From: a bacterium
Lineage (GTDB): Bacteria > Omnitrophota > Gorgyraeia > Gygaellales > Profunditerraquicolaceae
Assembly (NCBI GenBank): GCA_004298075.1
Contig: SCRK01000200.1
Location: forward strand, 1 to 7,549
Direction of reading: 5' to 3'
DNA length: 7,549 nt
Part shown: positions 1 to 6,624 of the stretch, one piece after another
Position numbering within the stretch: the first letter of the stretch is position 1
How the letters are laid out: every line of letters starts with the position of its first letter
Notes under the pieces: model-generated
Database searches by the model: none
The model's input: the letters and a program-made list of their open reading frames with translations, nothing else
Told to the model about the DNA's origin: nothing
Translations under genes and position numbers: made by a program

Positions 1-1238
1 CTGCCTTCCGCCGCTAAGGCGGCTACCACCATGCTCATGGCAGTACGATGATCACCGAAACTCTTTAGTTTTGCTCCTTTAAGCCCGGCTTTACCATTTA
101 TAATTATGTTCTCACTCCCCCGCGTTTTAAGCACCCGGATATCCGCGCCCATGCGTTTTAAATTCCAGGTCATGGAATTGATCCGGTCGGTCTCTTTAAC
201 CCTTAATTCTCCGGCGCCTTTGATCACAGTACGGCCCCCGGCAAAACAGGCAGCAACCATAAGAACCGGCAGTTCATCAATTAAAGCGGGGATCTCTTTG
301 GGAGCGACTACCGTGCCTTTAAGATTACTGCCGGTTGCTATAAGATCGCCGGCCGGCTCAAAACCTTGTGATCCCCCATTTTTAGAATATATGACCTTAA
401 TTTTGGCCCCCATCCTTTTAAGGACATTGACTATCCCGCTTCTTCCAGGATTAAGCCCGGCGCGCCGGATGATAACATTGGAGCCGGGAATGACCGATGC
501 CAAAACCAGGAAGAACGCGGCGGAAGAGATATCCCCGGGAATATAAATTTCACCGGGGCTGGTTAAATCTTTTCCGGGGTTTAAAATTATACTGTTGCCG
601 CTTACGGTGATCTTAGCGCCAAAGGCCTTGAGCATACGCTCGGTATGGTCGCGCGTTTTAACAGGCTCGATAACCCGGGTTTTCCCTTCAGCGGATAACC
701 CTGCCAGAAGGATCGCGCCTTTAACCTGTGCCGAAGCAACCGGCAGGCGGTAAGAAATACCTTTGAGTTTATTTCCGGAGATCACGATAGGCGGGTATTC
801 ATCGCTCCCTCTCTTTTTCGCGGTGAGGCGCGCCCCCATCATACGCAAGGGTATATTCACCCTGGCCATCGGCCTGGCGGAAAGATATTTTCCGGCTACA
901 AATTTGGCTTTAAAATCCCGCCCCGCTAATACCCCTAAGAGCAGGCGAAGGGTTGTTCCGGAGTTAGCCGCGAATAAAGGTTTTTCGGGTTCAACTAATC
1001 CAGCCAGGGAGCTGCCCTGTACTAAAACCTGCTTATTACCGGCCGATATCTTTACCCCCAGAGCGGCCAAAACGGCCAAAGTGGCGAGGAGGTCGTCGGA
1101 AACTGGAAAATTCTTTATGATTGTTTTGCCGCGGCTTAACGCGCTTATGATCAGCGCGCGGTGGGCTATGGATTTGTCTCCCGGAAGCGTGATCTTACCG
1201 CGAGGGGTGAAATGTTCTTTTATGACAAAAGGCTTCAT
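1..1238 (-). CDS. aroA: 3-phosphoshikimate 1-carboxyvinyltransferase (EPSP synthase), 3' end cut by window edge
   Basis: The sixth step of the shikimate pathway: transfers the enolpyruvyl group of PEP to shikimate 3-phosphate in the cytoplasm. The frame is open from ATG at 1238 to the left edge (412 codons); roughly the last 20-30 residues of a usual 425-440 aa protein are missing. Visible motifs: PGDKS at 19-23 with K22, S23 and R27, the phosphoshikimate/PEP contacts in E. coli at the same numbers; NSGTTLR at 92-98; RPM at 122-124; SAQVK at 169-173; RDHTE at 196-200; GDISSAAFF; the catalytic-type DE at 321-322; VKETDR at 347-352; GDHR at 395-398. The sequence resembles the Bacillus subtilis enzyme closely. 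GDKX, SAQXK and RXHXE are class II signatures, but the fourth (NXTR) reads NPGR at 263-266. The start overlaps the stop of the coiled-coil gene as ATGA, with AAAAGG four bases upstream, so translation is probably coupled. The family assignment is firm. Confidence 0.96.
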   Translation of the reverse strand, partial: MKPFVIKEHFTPRGKITLPGDKSIAHRALIISALSRGKTIIKNFPVSDDLLATLAVLAALGVKISAGNKQVLVQGSSLAGLVEPEKPLFAANSGTTLRLLLGVLAGRDFKAKFVAGKYLSARPMARVNIPLRMMGARLTAKKRGSDEYPPIVISGNKLKGISYRLPVASAQVKGAILLAGLSAEGKTRVIEPVKTRDHTERMLKAFGAKITVSGNSIILNPGKDLTSPGEIYIPGDISSAAFFLVLASVIPGSNVIIRRAGLNPGRSGIVNVLKRMGAKIKVIYSKNGGSQGFEPAGDLIATGSNLKGTVVAPKEIPALIDELPVLMVAACFAGGRTVIKGAGELRVKETDRINSMTWNLKRMGADIRVLKTRGSENIIINGKAGLKGAKLKSFGDHRTAMSMVVAALAAEG

Positions 1239-2041
1239 TTTGCCTTTTGCGCTACCTTATCATTTTCGCTGATTATATTTTTCAGGTCCTCGGAGAAGCC
1301 GGCAGCGGACATAGATTCATGGACCTTTTCCACTTTTAATTCGCCGATAATCTTGCCGCCGTGATATACCGAGAATAGATCATCTGTTTTTACGCCGTCC
1401 TTGGAGCCTAAATTGATCACCGCGAAATTATATTCCTTATTCACTACCATGACCCTGCCTTCAGGCACATTCACTTTTGAGGCTTCGGTTTTTTTCTCAA
1501 CTTTGGAAGAAACGGGAGCAGCCGGTTTCTCTTTAACAGCTTCGCTGTTGACCACTACCTTACCCAGCTCCACCCCACTTGAACCGGCCTCAAGTTCTTT
1601 GAGCCTGGTTTCAAGCTCATCCTTCTGCTGTTGTATAACTTTGAGCTGCTCCTTCATTTTCATGCCTTCACTGCTGGCCTGACTAAGCCTGCTTTCTAAA
1701 TCCTGGCGCGATGTCTTCTGCTGCTCAAGGTCTGCCTTAAACTGCTCCAATTTATTGACAGCATCAAGCCGCGATGATTTCTCTTGATCCAGCTCGCTAT
1801 TCAATGTATCTATCTGGGCCTTGACCTCCTGCAGCTCAAGCTGTAAGCGGGTGACCATTTTCTTGGAATCCTCAAGCTTGGATTCAGTCGCATGCTGACG
1901 GGCAGTCAATTCATCAACCTGTCCCTGCAAGCGGATACTTTTGGCGTGTTCGCTTTGATAAGAAAAAAATGCTCCCGCGGCAATAGCAAAAGAAATAATA
2001 AGTAAACCGCCGAATAATAATATGCCTGTTTTGCGATTCAT
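1235..2041 (-). CDS. Membrane-anchored coiled-coil protein with C-terminal beta-type domain, function unknown
   Basis: I do not recognise a named family. The 268 aa protein starts with a basic MNRK and a hydrophobic segment at about 7-28, most simply an uncleaved signal anchor placing the rest outside the cytoplasmic membrane. Residues 31-153 are rich in E, K, Q and L with heptad-like spacing, a long coiled coil. A low-complexity linker rich in A, S, P, K and E follows (about 154-192). The last 75 residues look globular and beta-rich: GRVMVVN, then NFAVINLGSKDGVKTDDLFSVY, then GGKIIGELKVEKV, ending near ISENDKV. This G-V-x-x-G/D-x-F-x-V-Y pattern recalls the C-terminal beta domain of FlgT-like envelope proteins; that likeness is inferred from pattern only. 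The ATG at 2041 has a near-perfect ribosome site (AAGGAGG) and its own candidate promoter. Its stop overlaps the aroA start. A role as an envelope scaffold or periplasmic structural protein is possible but unproven. Confidence 0.85.
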   Translation of the reverse strand: MNRKTGILLFGGLLIISFAIAAGAFFSYQSEHAKSIRLQGQVDELTARQHATESKLEDSKKMVTRLQLELQEVKAQIDTLNSELDQEKSSRLDAVNKLEQFKADLEQQKTSRQDLESRLSQASSEGMKMKEQLKVIQQQKDELETRLKELEAGSSGVELGKVVVNSEAVKEKPAAPVSSKVEKKTEASKVNVPEGRVMVVNKEYNFAVINLGSKDGVKTDDLFSVYHGGKIIGELKVEKVHESMSAAGFSEDLKNIISENDKVAQKAK

Positions 2042-2045
2042 TTTG

Positions 2046-2052
2046 CCTCCTT
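2046..2052 (-). promoter_or_regulatory. Strong ribosome binding site of the coiled-coil gene
   Basis: Minus-strand AAGGAGG lies four bases before the ATG at 2041. It is the best Shine-Dalgarno sequence in the window, fixes this start, and suggests that the protein is initiated independently of rluD translation. Confidence 0.8.
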
Positions 2053-2082
2053 GCGATAAATTTTTTATGCTTATTACCCTTT

Positions 2083-2110
2083 AATATAACATCAGTTAGG
2101 TAAAAATCAA
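2083..2110 (-). promoter_or_regulatory. Candidate sigma-70-type promoter with extended -10 for the coiled-coil gene and aroA
   Basis: In the only sizeable intergenic gap the minus strand reads TTGATT (2110-2105), 16 bases, then TATATT (2088-2083), preceded by TG plus one base (2091-2089), the extended -10 pattern. TATATT matches five of six consensus bases and TTGATT four of six. Transcription would start near 2076, giving a leader of about 35 bases before the ATG at 2041. The -35 box overlaps the rluD stop codon. Prediction only: the stretch is AT-rich, so chance matches are possible. Confidence 0.5.
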
Positions 2111-3027
2111 GTTATATTTTCTTTAATGAAATCGCGCAACTCCTGGGGCAGAGGACTTACAAAGTTCACTAATTTTCCTGTCCCCGGATGCAGGAACCCG
2201 ATCTCCTGGGCATGTAAAGCAAGGCGCGGGAAGGAACCGGCCTTCCCATATTTGGTATCCCCCAGGATTGGATAACCCAGGGACGCCAGATGGACCCTCA
2301 GCTGATGCGTCCTTCCGGTAAAAGGCCTTAATTCGAGCAGGGAAAAGTCCTTGCCCCTTTTTAAAGTACGGTAATGCGTCTTGGCATACTTGGAATTTTC
2401 CGTGAAGCTCACCGCCATATTCTTTCTTTTTAATGGGTGCCTGCCGATAGGCAGCTCGATAACATCCTCGTCAAATTCCGTCCGGCCCACGACTATGGCG
2501 ATATATTTACGCTGGATACTGTGCTGGGCGAATTGGCGGGATAATTTCAAGTGGCTGTCATTATTCTTGGCGATGACCAAAAGCCCGCTGGTTTCTTTAT
2601 CCAGGCGGTGCACGATGCCGGGGCGGTTCTTATTGATATCGGAAAGCTGTTTAAAGCGGCTAAGCAGCGCGTTAACCAGGGTATGTTCGCGGTTACCCGG
2701 TGCCGGATGCACCACCAGCCCTGACTGCTTATTGATGATCGCCAAGTCATCGTCTTCATAAATGACTTCAAGAGGTATCTGCTCGGCTTCTATCCCGGCA
2801 GATTCCTTCTCCGGTAATGATACCCGGATCTCCTGGCCAATTTTTACCTTATGATTGGGTTTAATAACAGGGGATGAATTCAGAAAAACCCTGCCCTGGA
2901 GGATAAGCTTCTGGATATTCGTGCGCGACAGGCCCAGGTTATTATGTGAAGCGTGATCCGTTAATAACAGATCCAGCCTCATCTTATCCTGGTCCGGAAG
3001 GACCTGTAAAATCAATTCTTCCTGCAC
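2107..3027 (-). CDS. rluD: RluA/RluD-family large-subunit rRNA pseudouridine synthase
   Basis: Isomerises specific uridines to pseudouridine in RNA; the nearest well-known member, RluD, modifies helix 69 of 23S rRNA, but the exact target here cannot be read from sequence. The 306 aa length is normal. Residues about 17-75 form an S4-type RNA-binding domain (RLDLLL, then SRTNIQKLILQGRVFLN). The catalytic domain follows: NKQSGLVVHPAPG near 99-111, the signature HRLDKETSGLL at 140-150 with catalytic D143, GRTHQLRVHL at 238-247, and GYPILGDTKYG at 251-261. The start is GTG at 3027, with GGGAG five bases upstream; the next in-frame ATG (residue 16) would leave almost nothing before the S4 domain, so GTG is preferred. 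The gene begins inside lspA with a 16-base overlap, implying joint translation. The B. subtilis counterpart ylyB also follows lspA (from memory). RluA-type paralogues with other targets cannot be excluded. Confidence 0.92.
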   Translation of the reverse strand: MQEELILQVLPDQDKMRLDLLLTDHASHNNLGLSRTNIQKLILQGRVFLNSSPVIKPNHKVKIGQEIRVSLPEKESAGIEAEQIPLEVIYEDDDLAIINKQSGLVVHPAPGNREHTLVNALLSRFKQLSDINKNRPGIVHRLDKETSGLLVIAKNNDSHLKLSRQFAQHSIQRKYIAIVVGRTEFDEDVIELPIGRHPLKRKNMAVSFTENSKYAKTHYRTLKRGKDFSLLELRPFTGRTHQLRVHLASLGYPILGDTKYGKAGSFPRLALHAQEIGFLHPGTGKLVNFVSPLPQELRDFIKENIT

Positions 3028-3440
3028 AATAACTCCCAGCTTAATAAAATCACGCCTATGGTTATCGCCGAATCCGCGATATTAAAAACCGGCCAGACGC
3101 GGAAATCCAGAAAATCTATCACGAAACCAAAACGCAGGCGGTCGATCAGATTGCCCGCCGCCCCCCCCAGGATCAGGCTCAATGATATGCCGGAGAGAAA
3201 GGATCTTTTCTTGTCTTTAAGGTGGCAAAGGATAAGGGCTATGGTAACCAGCGAGATGATCACGAACATGAACAATTGGTTCTTAAGTATGCCGAAGGCC
3301 GCCCCACGGTTATGCACAAGGGAAAGATTGAGAAAATTATTTATGAGGATTACCGGGGTATTCAACCGCAGAAAGCTGGAGGCGAGAAATTTGGTAAGCT
3401 GATCCAGAAAAAGGACGCTGATAATGATGGCAGGGATCAT
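3012..3440 (-). CDS. lspA: Lipoprotein signal peptidase (signal peptidase II)
   Basis: An aspartic protease of the inner membrane (family A8) that cuts the signal peptide from prolipoproteins after the lipobox cysteine is lipidated. At 142 aa it is slightly shorter than the usual 150-170 aa, with four hydrophobic segments (about 2-20, 56-73, 81-98 and 119-137). Conserved blocks are all present: DQLTK at 13-17, VHNRGAAFG at 42-50, GNLIDR at 96-101 with catalytic D100, VIDFLDF at 107-113, and FNIADS at 119-124 with catalytic D123. The ATG at 3440 has only a weak AGG eight bases upstream, and that AGG lies in a hairpin filling the gap after the DksA-like gene. A run of eight G residues encodes the glycines just before the GNLIDR block. 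The presence of LspA shows that this bacterium makes lipoproteins. Assignment is firm. Confidence 0.97.
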   Translation of the reverse strand: MIPAIIISVLFLDQLTKFLASSFLRLNTPVILINNFLNLSLVHNRGAAFGILKNQLFMFVIISLVTIALILCHLKDKKRSFLSGISLSLILGGAAGNLIDRLRFGFVIDFLDFRVWPVFNIADSAITIGVILLSWELLCRKN

Positions 3441-3441
3441 C

Positions 3442-3470
3442 TAATAAACCTGATGAAAATTAGGTTATTA
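3442..3470 (-). promoter_or_regulatory. Hairpin filling the DksA-like/lspA junction and masking the lspA ribosome site
   Basis: The transcript can fold UAAUAACCU (3470-3462) against AGGUUUAUUA (3451-3442): nine base pairs with a one-base bulge around a ten-base loop. The 5' arm holds the DksA-like stop codon and the 3' arm holds the only Shine-Dalgarno-like AGG of lspA, ending one base before its ATG. No T-run follows, so it is not a terminator. The stem is AU-rich and only moderately stable. A role in coupling the two genes is inferred. Confidence 0.4.
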
Positions 3471-3848
3471 TCTTTTTTCCTTCTTTTCCTGGCACTTGAT
3501 GCACAGGCGGGCGGAAGGAACCGCTTTTAGCCGGACCTTGGTGATGCGGCCTTTGCAGATATCGCAGATACCGAAAGAGCCATCCTCTATTCTCTTGAGC
3601 GCGTCATCCAGCTCATAGAGGGATTTTCGTTCGTTAGAGGCCAGGCCCAGCGAAAACTCACGGTCGTAATTATCGGTGGCTACGTCAGCCATGTGATAGG
3701 TATATCCAGATGTGTCGCCGGAGGCCTCTTTTTGCGACTTTTTTAAGGTGTCATCGGATATGTGCTGAAAATCCTCAATCACCTCCTCCTTCTTCTTCAA
3801 GATGATCTTTTTAAAATCCTTTAATTCTTTTTTGGTAAGCTTCTTCAC
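3468..3848 (-). CDS. DksA/TraR-family C4 zinc-finger protein (YlyA-like position)
   Basis: A small (126 aa) probable RNA polymerase-binding regulator. The first 90 residues are highly charged and helical, rich in lysine and glutamate, consistent with the coiled-coil arm of DksA relatives. The C-terminal part carries the family zinc finger: C95-x2-C98, 17 residues, C116-x2-C119. FSLGL at 65-69 and the run ALKRIEDGSFGICDIC align with the matching part of E. coli DksA. The acidic DxxDxA tip motif that DksA inserts into the polymerase secondary channel is not obvious; the corresponding stretch reads DVATDNYDREF. So ppGpp-linked DksA activity should not be assumed. The start is GTG at 3848, one base after the ileS stop, with AAGGGG about eight bases upstream. 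In B. subtilis a related gene, ylyA, sits in the same place between ileS and lspA (from memory). Other small TraR-type zinc-finger proteins are an alternative. Confidence 0.9.
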   Translation of the reverse strand: MKKLTKKELKDFKKIILKKKEEVIEDFQHISDDTLKKSQKEASGDTSGYTYHMADVATDNYDREFSLGLASNERKSLYELDDALKRIEDGSFGICDICKGRITKVRLKAVPSARLCIKCQEKKEKR

Positions 3849-3849
3849 T

Positions 3850-6624
3850 TTATTTTCCCCTTATAGCCGCCAGGCAATTTTCGCAGATCAAAGGATGCTC
3901 TTTATCACTGCCTACCTGGAGGGAGTAATTCCAGCAGCGCACGCATTTTTTCCCCTGCGCCCTGGAAACCTCAAACTCAATAACAGTTTTAGGATCATTA
4001 TCCTGCTTTACTTCTACCCCGGAAACCTTGAATATTTCGCAAAGTTCGTACTTTAAGCTTTTTAAGAATGTATACCGTTTGGGGTCATTTGTCAATATAT
4101 TTATTTGCGCGTCAAATGAGCTGCCGATCTCGCCTTTTCCGCGCAGCTCTTCAAGGGCTTTAGCGGCCAGTGGTATCCGCGATATGACTTCTTCCAAACG
4201 AAGCGGCAAATCATCCCGGCTGATTTCAGCGTCGGGCTTAGGCCACTCTAAAAGATGGACGCTTGAGACGGCGCTGGATCCTTTATCTTTGGGCATATGC
4301 TGCCAGATCTCCTCGGCGGTAAAGGCCAGGATCGGAGCCATCATCCTCACCAGGATATTCAAGGCCTCAAATATAGCCGTTTGGCTGCTGCGCCTTTCCA
4401 CGGATCCGGCCGCGTAGGTATAGAGCCTTCCCTTTACCATATCCAGGTAATACATCGAGAGCTGCTCATTACAAAATTCATAGATAGATTTAAATGCTTT
4501 ATGGAATTCAAAAACATCATAAGACCTTTCCACCTCCGATAATACCGATCGCGCTGATCGCAGTACCCATTTATCTATAGTCCTTAAATTACCGTAACTG
4601 ACCTTGTCGGTATCCGGGTTAAAATCATACAAATTGCTCAAGATGAACCTGGCGGTGTTGCGGATCTTACGGTAGGCCTCGATCATCCGCGATAAGATAA
4701 CCGGAGAAATGCGGATATCCTCATTATAGTCGCTTGAAGCTACCCAGAGCCTGATGATATCTACCCCGGAATTCTTGATTATATCCTGCGGGTGGATAAC
4801 ATTACCCATGGACTTGGACATCTTCTTGCCCTTGCCGTCGACGACATGGCCGTGGGTCAAAACACTTTTAAAAGGAGATTTACCGTCTATGCACATAGAG
4901 GGAATGAGTGAGGATTGGAACCACCCCCTGTGCTGGTCAGAACCTTCCAGATATAATTCGCAAGGCACTCCTCCCAGCTCTTGACGCTTTTTAAGCACTG
5001 CCTGGCTGCTTACCCCGGAGTCGAACCAGACATCCAGTATATCCATACCCCTGGCAAAATCCCGGCTCCCGCAGGAACAGGTAAGGCCTGGGGTGAGAAA
5101 ATCCGCGATATCCCGGATAAACCAGCAATCCGTTCCCTCTTTAGCGGTAAATTCCCTGTATCTTGCGATCACCGTATTATCCAGGAATTCATTATTGCAC
5201 TTTTTACAAACCAATGAGGGAATGGGTACACCCCAATACCTCTGGCGGGAAAGGCACCAGTCAGGCCGCAGCTCCACCATGCTATAGATCCTCTCTTTGC
5301 CTGATGCGGGAATAAATTCTATTCTGTCATTGATCTCGGCAAGGACCTTCTTCCTTAAATCTTTATGATCGATCTTTAAGAACCACTGATTGGTTGCCCG
5401 GAATATTACCGGATGCTTACACCGCCAGCAATGCGGATAGGAATGCTGTATTTTATCAGCCAGCAGCAGCAGCCCCTGCCCTTCTAGTTTATCCAATATT
5501 GCCTTATTGGCATCGTAAATATTCATGCCCTTGAACTCTCCGGCGCTTGCGTCAAAATTGCCTTTTGGGTCAACCGGCATAACGATATCCAAACCATATT
5601 TCATTCCGGTTTGGTAATCTTCTACGCCGTGCCCCGGAGCTGTATGCACCAGGCCGCTTCCATCCTCCGCTGAAACGTAATTTGCCAAAACCACTTTTCC
5701 CTTGCGCAGTCCGAAAGGATGCCCATAAACCAGGCCTTCAAGCTCCTTGCCTTTAAATTCTTTGATCACCTCATATTTCTCGATCCCCAATGAAGGCAAA
5801 ACCTGCATCCTGACATTAGCGACGATAATATTGCCCTTGCCGGTTTTCAGGTAAGAATAAATAAGGTCAGGATGTACTGCTACCGCGACATTGGCGATCA
5901 ATGTCCAGGGGGTCGTGGTCCAGATCACCAGATAGCTTTCGCCTGATAAACCTTTATCCCCTTCTAACTTGAATTTTACAAAAACCGACGGTGAAGTATG
6001 ATCCTCATATTCAACCTCGGCCTCGGCCAGGGCGGTCTCGCATTTAAAACACCAGTTGACCGGCTTAAGCCCGCGCACGATATAACCCTGCTTGTTTAAC
6101 TCGGCAAAGGCAGCGACAATACTCTCTTCGTATTCCCGGCTTAAAGTCAGATATGGATTATCCCAATCTGCGAATACCCCCAGGCGTTTAAACTCCTCCC
6201 TCTGGATATCCACATATTTCATCGCGTACTCATAAGCCTTTTTACGGAAACTCACCTGTTCTATCTGATATTTATTCAGCTTCAGCTCTTTGAAAAGGGC
6301 ATGCTCAACCGGCAGGCCGTGGCAATCCCATCCCGGAACATAGGGGGAATCAAAACCGCGCATGGTTTTATATTTTATGATTATGTCTTTAAGGGTCTTA
6401 TTCAGGGCGTGGCCGATATGGATATTGCCATTGGCATAAGGCGGCCCGTCATGCAGGACATATTTGCCTTTAGGATGCGCCTTCTTACGGATCAACGCGT
6501 AAATATCTTTTTCCTGCCATTCTTTAAGCAGGAGCGGCTCCATTTTGGGCAGCTCCGCCTTCATGGGAAAATCCGTTTTGGGTAAATTCAAAGTATGCTT
6601 GTATTCGGTATTATCAGGGCTCAT
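3850..6624 (-). CDS. ileS: Isoleucyl-tRNA synthetase, bacterial type
   Basis: Charges tRNA-Ile with isoleucine and hydrolyses mischarged valine. Length (924 aa) is normal for the bacterial class I enzyme. The N-terminus YKHTLNLPKTDFPMKAELP is family-typical and supports the ATG at 6624. In order: HIGH at 69-72 within GNIHIGHALNKTLKD; the CP1 editing domain with TTTPWTL at 236-242 and GSGLVHTAPGHGVEDY at 322-337 (D336 is the expected editing aspartate); DVWFDSG at 531-537; KMSKS at 601-605; the anticodon-binding helices; and a C-terminal zinc finger with C894, C897, C914 and C917. Two further cysteine pairs (C473/C476 and C516/C518) between the editing domain and KMSKS may bind a second zinc, as in several bacterial IleRS. 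The start overlaps the phosphorylase stop as ATGA and has no visible Shine-Dalgarno sequence, so translation probably relies on coupling. No T-box leader is present. No break or odd composition is seen. Confidence 0.98.
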   Translation of the reverse strand: MSPDNTEYKHTLNLPKTDFPMKAELPKMEPLLLKEWQEKDIYALIRKKAHPKGKYVLHDGPPYANGNIHIGHALNKTLKDIIIKYKTMRGFDSPYVPGWDCHGLPVEHALFKELKLNKYQIEQVSFRKKAYEYAMKYVDIQREEFKRLGVFADWDNPYLTLSREYEESIVAAFAELNKQGYIVRGLKPVNWCFKCETALAEAEVEYEDHTSPSVFVKFKLEGDKGLSGESYLVIWTTTPWTLIANVAVAVHPDLIYSYLKTGKGNIIVANVRMQVLPSLGIEKYEVIKEFKGKELEGLVYGHPFGLRKGKVVLANYVSAEDGSGLVHTAPGHGVEDYQTGMKYGLDIVMPVDPKGNFDASAGEFKGMNIYDANKAILDKLEGQGLLLLADKIQHSYPHCWRCKHPVIFRATNQWFLKIDHKDLRKKVLAEINDRIEFIPASGKERIYSMVELRPDWCLSRQRYWGVPIPSLVCKKCNNEFLDNTVIARYREFTAKEGTDCWFIRDIADFLTPGLTCSCGSRDFARGMDILDVWFDSGVSSQAVLKKRQELGGVPCELYLEGSDQHRGWFQSSLIPSMCIDGKSPFKSVLTHGHVVDGKGKKMSKSMGNVIHPQDIIKNSGVDIIRLWVASSDYNEDIRISPVILSRMIEAYRKIRNTARFILSNLYDFNPDTDKVSYGNLRTIDKWVLRSARSVLSEVERSYDVFEFHKAFKSIYEFCNEQLSMYYLDMVKGRLYTYAAGSVERRSSQTAIFEALNILVRMMAPILAFTAEEIWQHMPKDKGSSAVSSVHLLEWPKPDAEISRDDLPLRLEEVISRIPLAAKALEELRGKGEIGSSFDAQINILTNDPKRYTFLKSLKYELCEIFKVSGVEVKQDNDPKTVIEFEVSRAQGKKCVRCWNYSLQVGSDKEHPLICENCLAAIRGK

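Noticed and set aside
106..1364. Plus-strand open frames opposite aroA and the coiled-coil gene
   Set aside because: They lie antisense to a continuous, motif-rich AroA frame, have no ribosome sites, and their translations show no recognisable domain. They are shadow frames.
2042..2106. Terminator after rluD
   Set aside because: The gap is AT-rich with a short run of A/T, but no GC-rich inverted repeat precedes a T-run on the transcribed strand.
2547..2771. Second minus-strand frame inside rluD
   Set aside because: It is a shifted reading of the same catalytic-domain DNA, and the rluD frame keeps every family motif, so there is no frameshift.
2381..5287. Plus-strand open frames opposite rluD, lspA, the DksA-like gene and ileS
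   Set aside because: Each is antisense to a well-supported conserved gene and is low in recognisable sequence. The frame at 3222-3530 spans two genes and their junction.
5459..5475. Run of CAG-like triplets
   Set aside because: It encodes a short leucine run in IleRS (GLLLLAD) and is too short to count as a repeat element.
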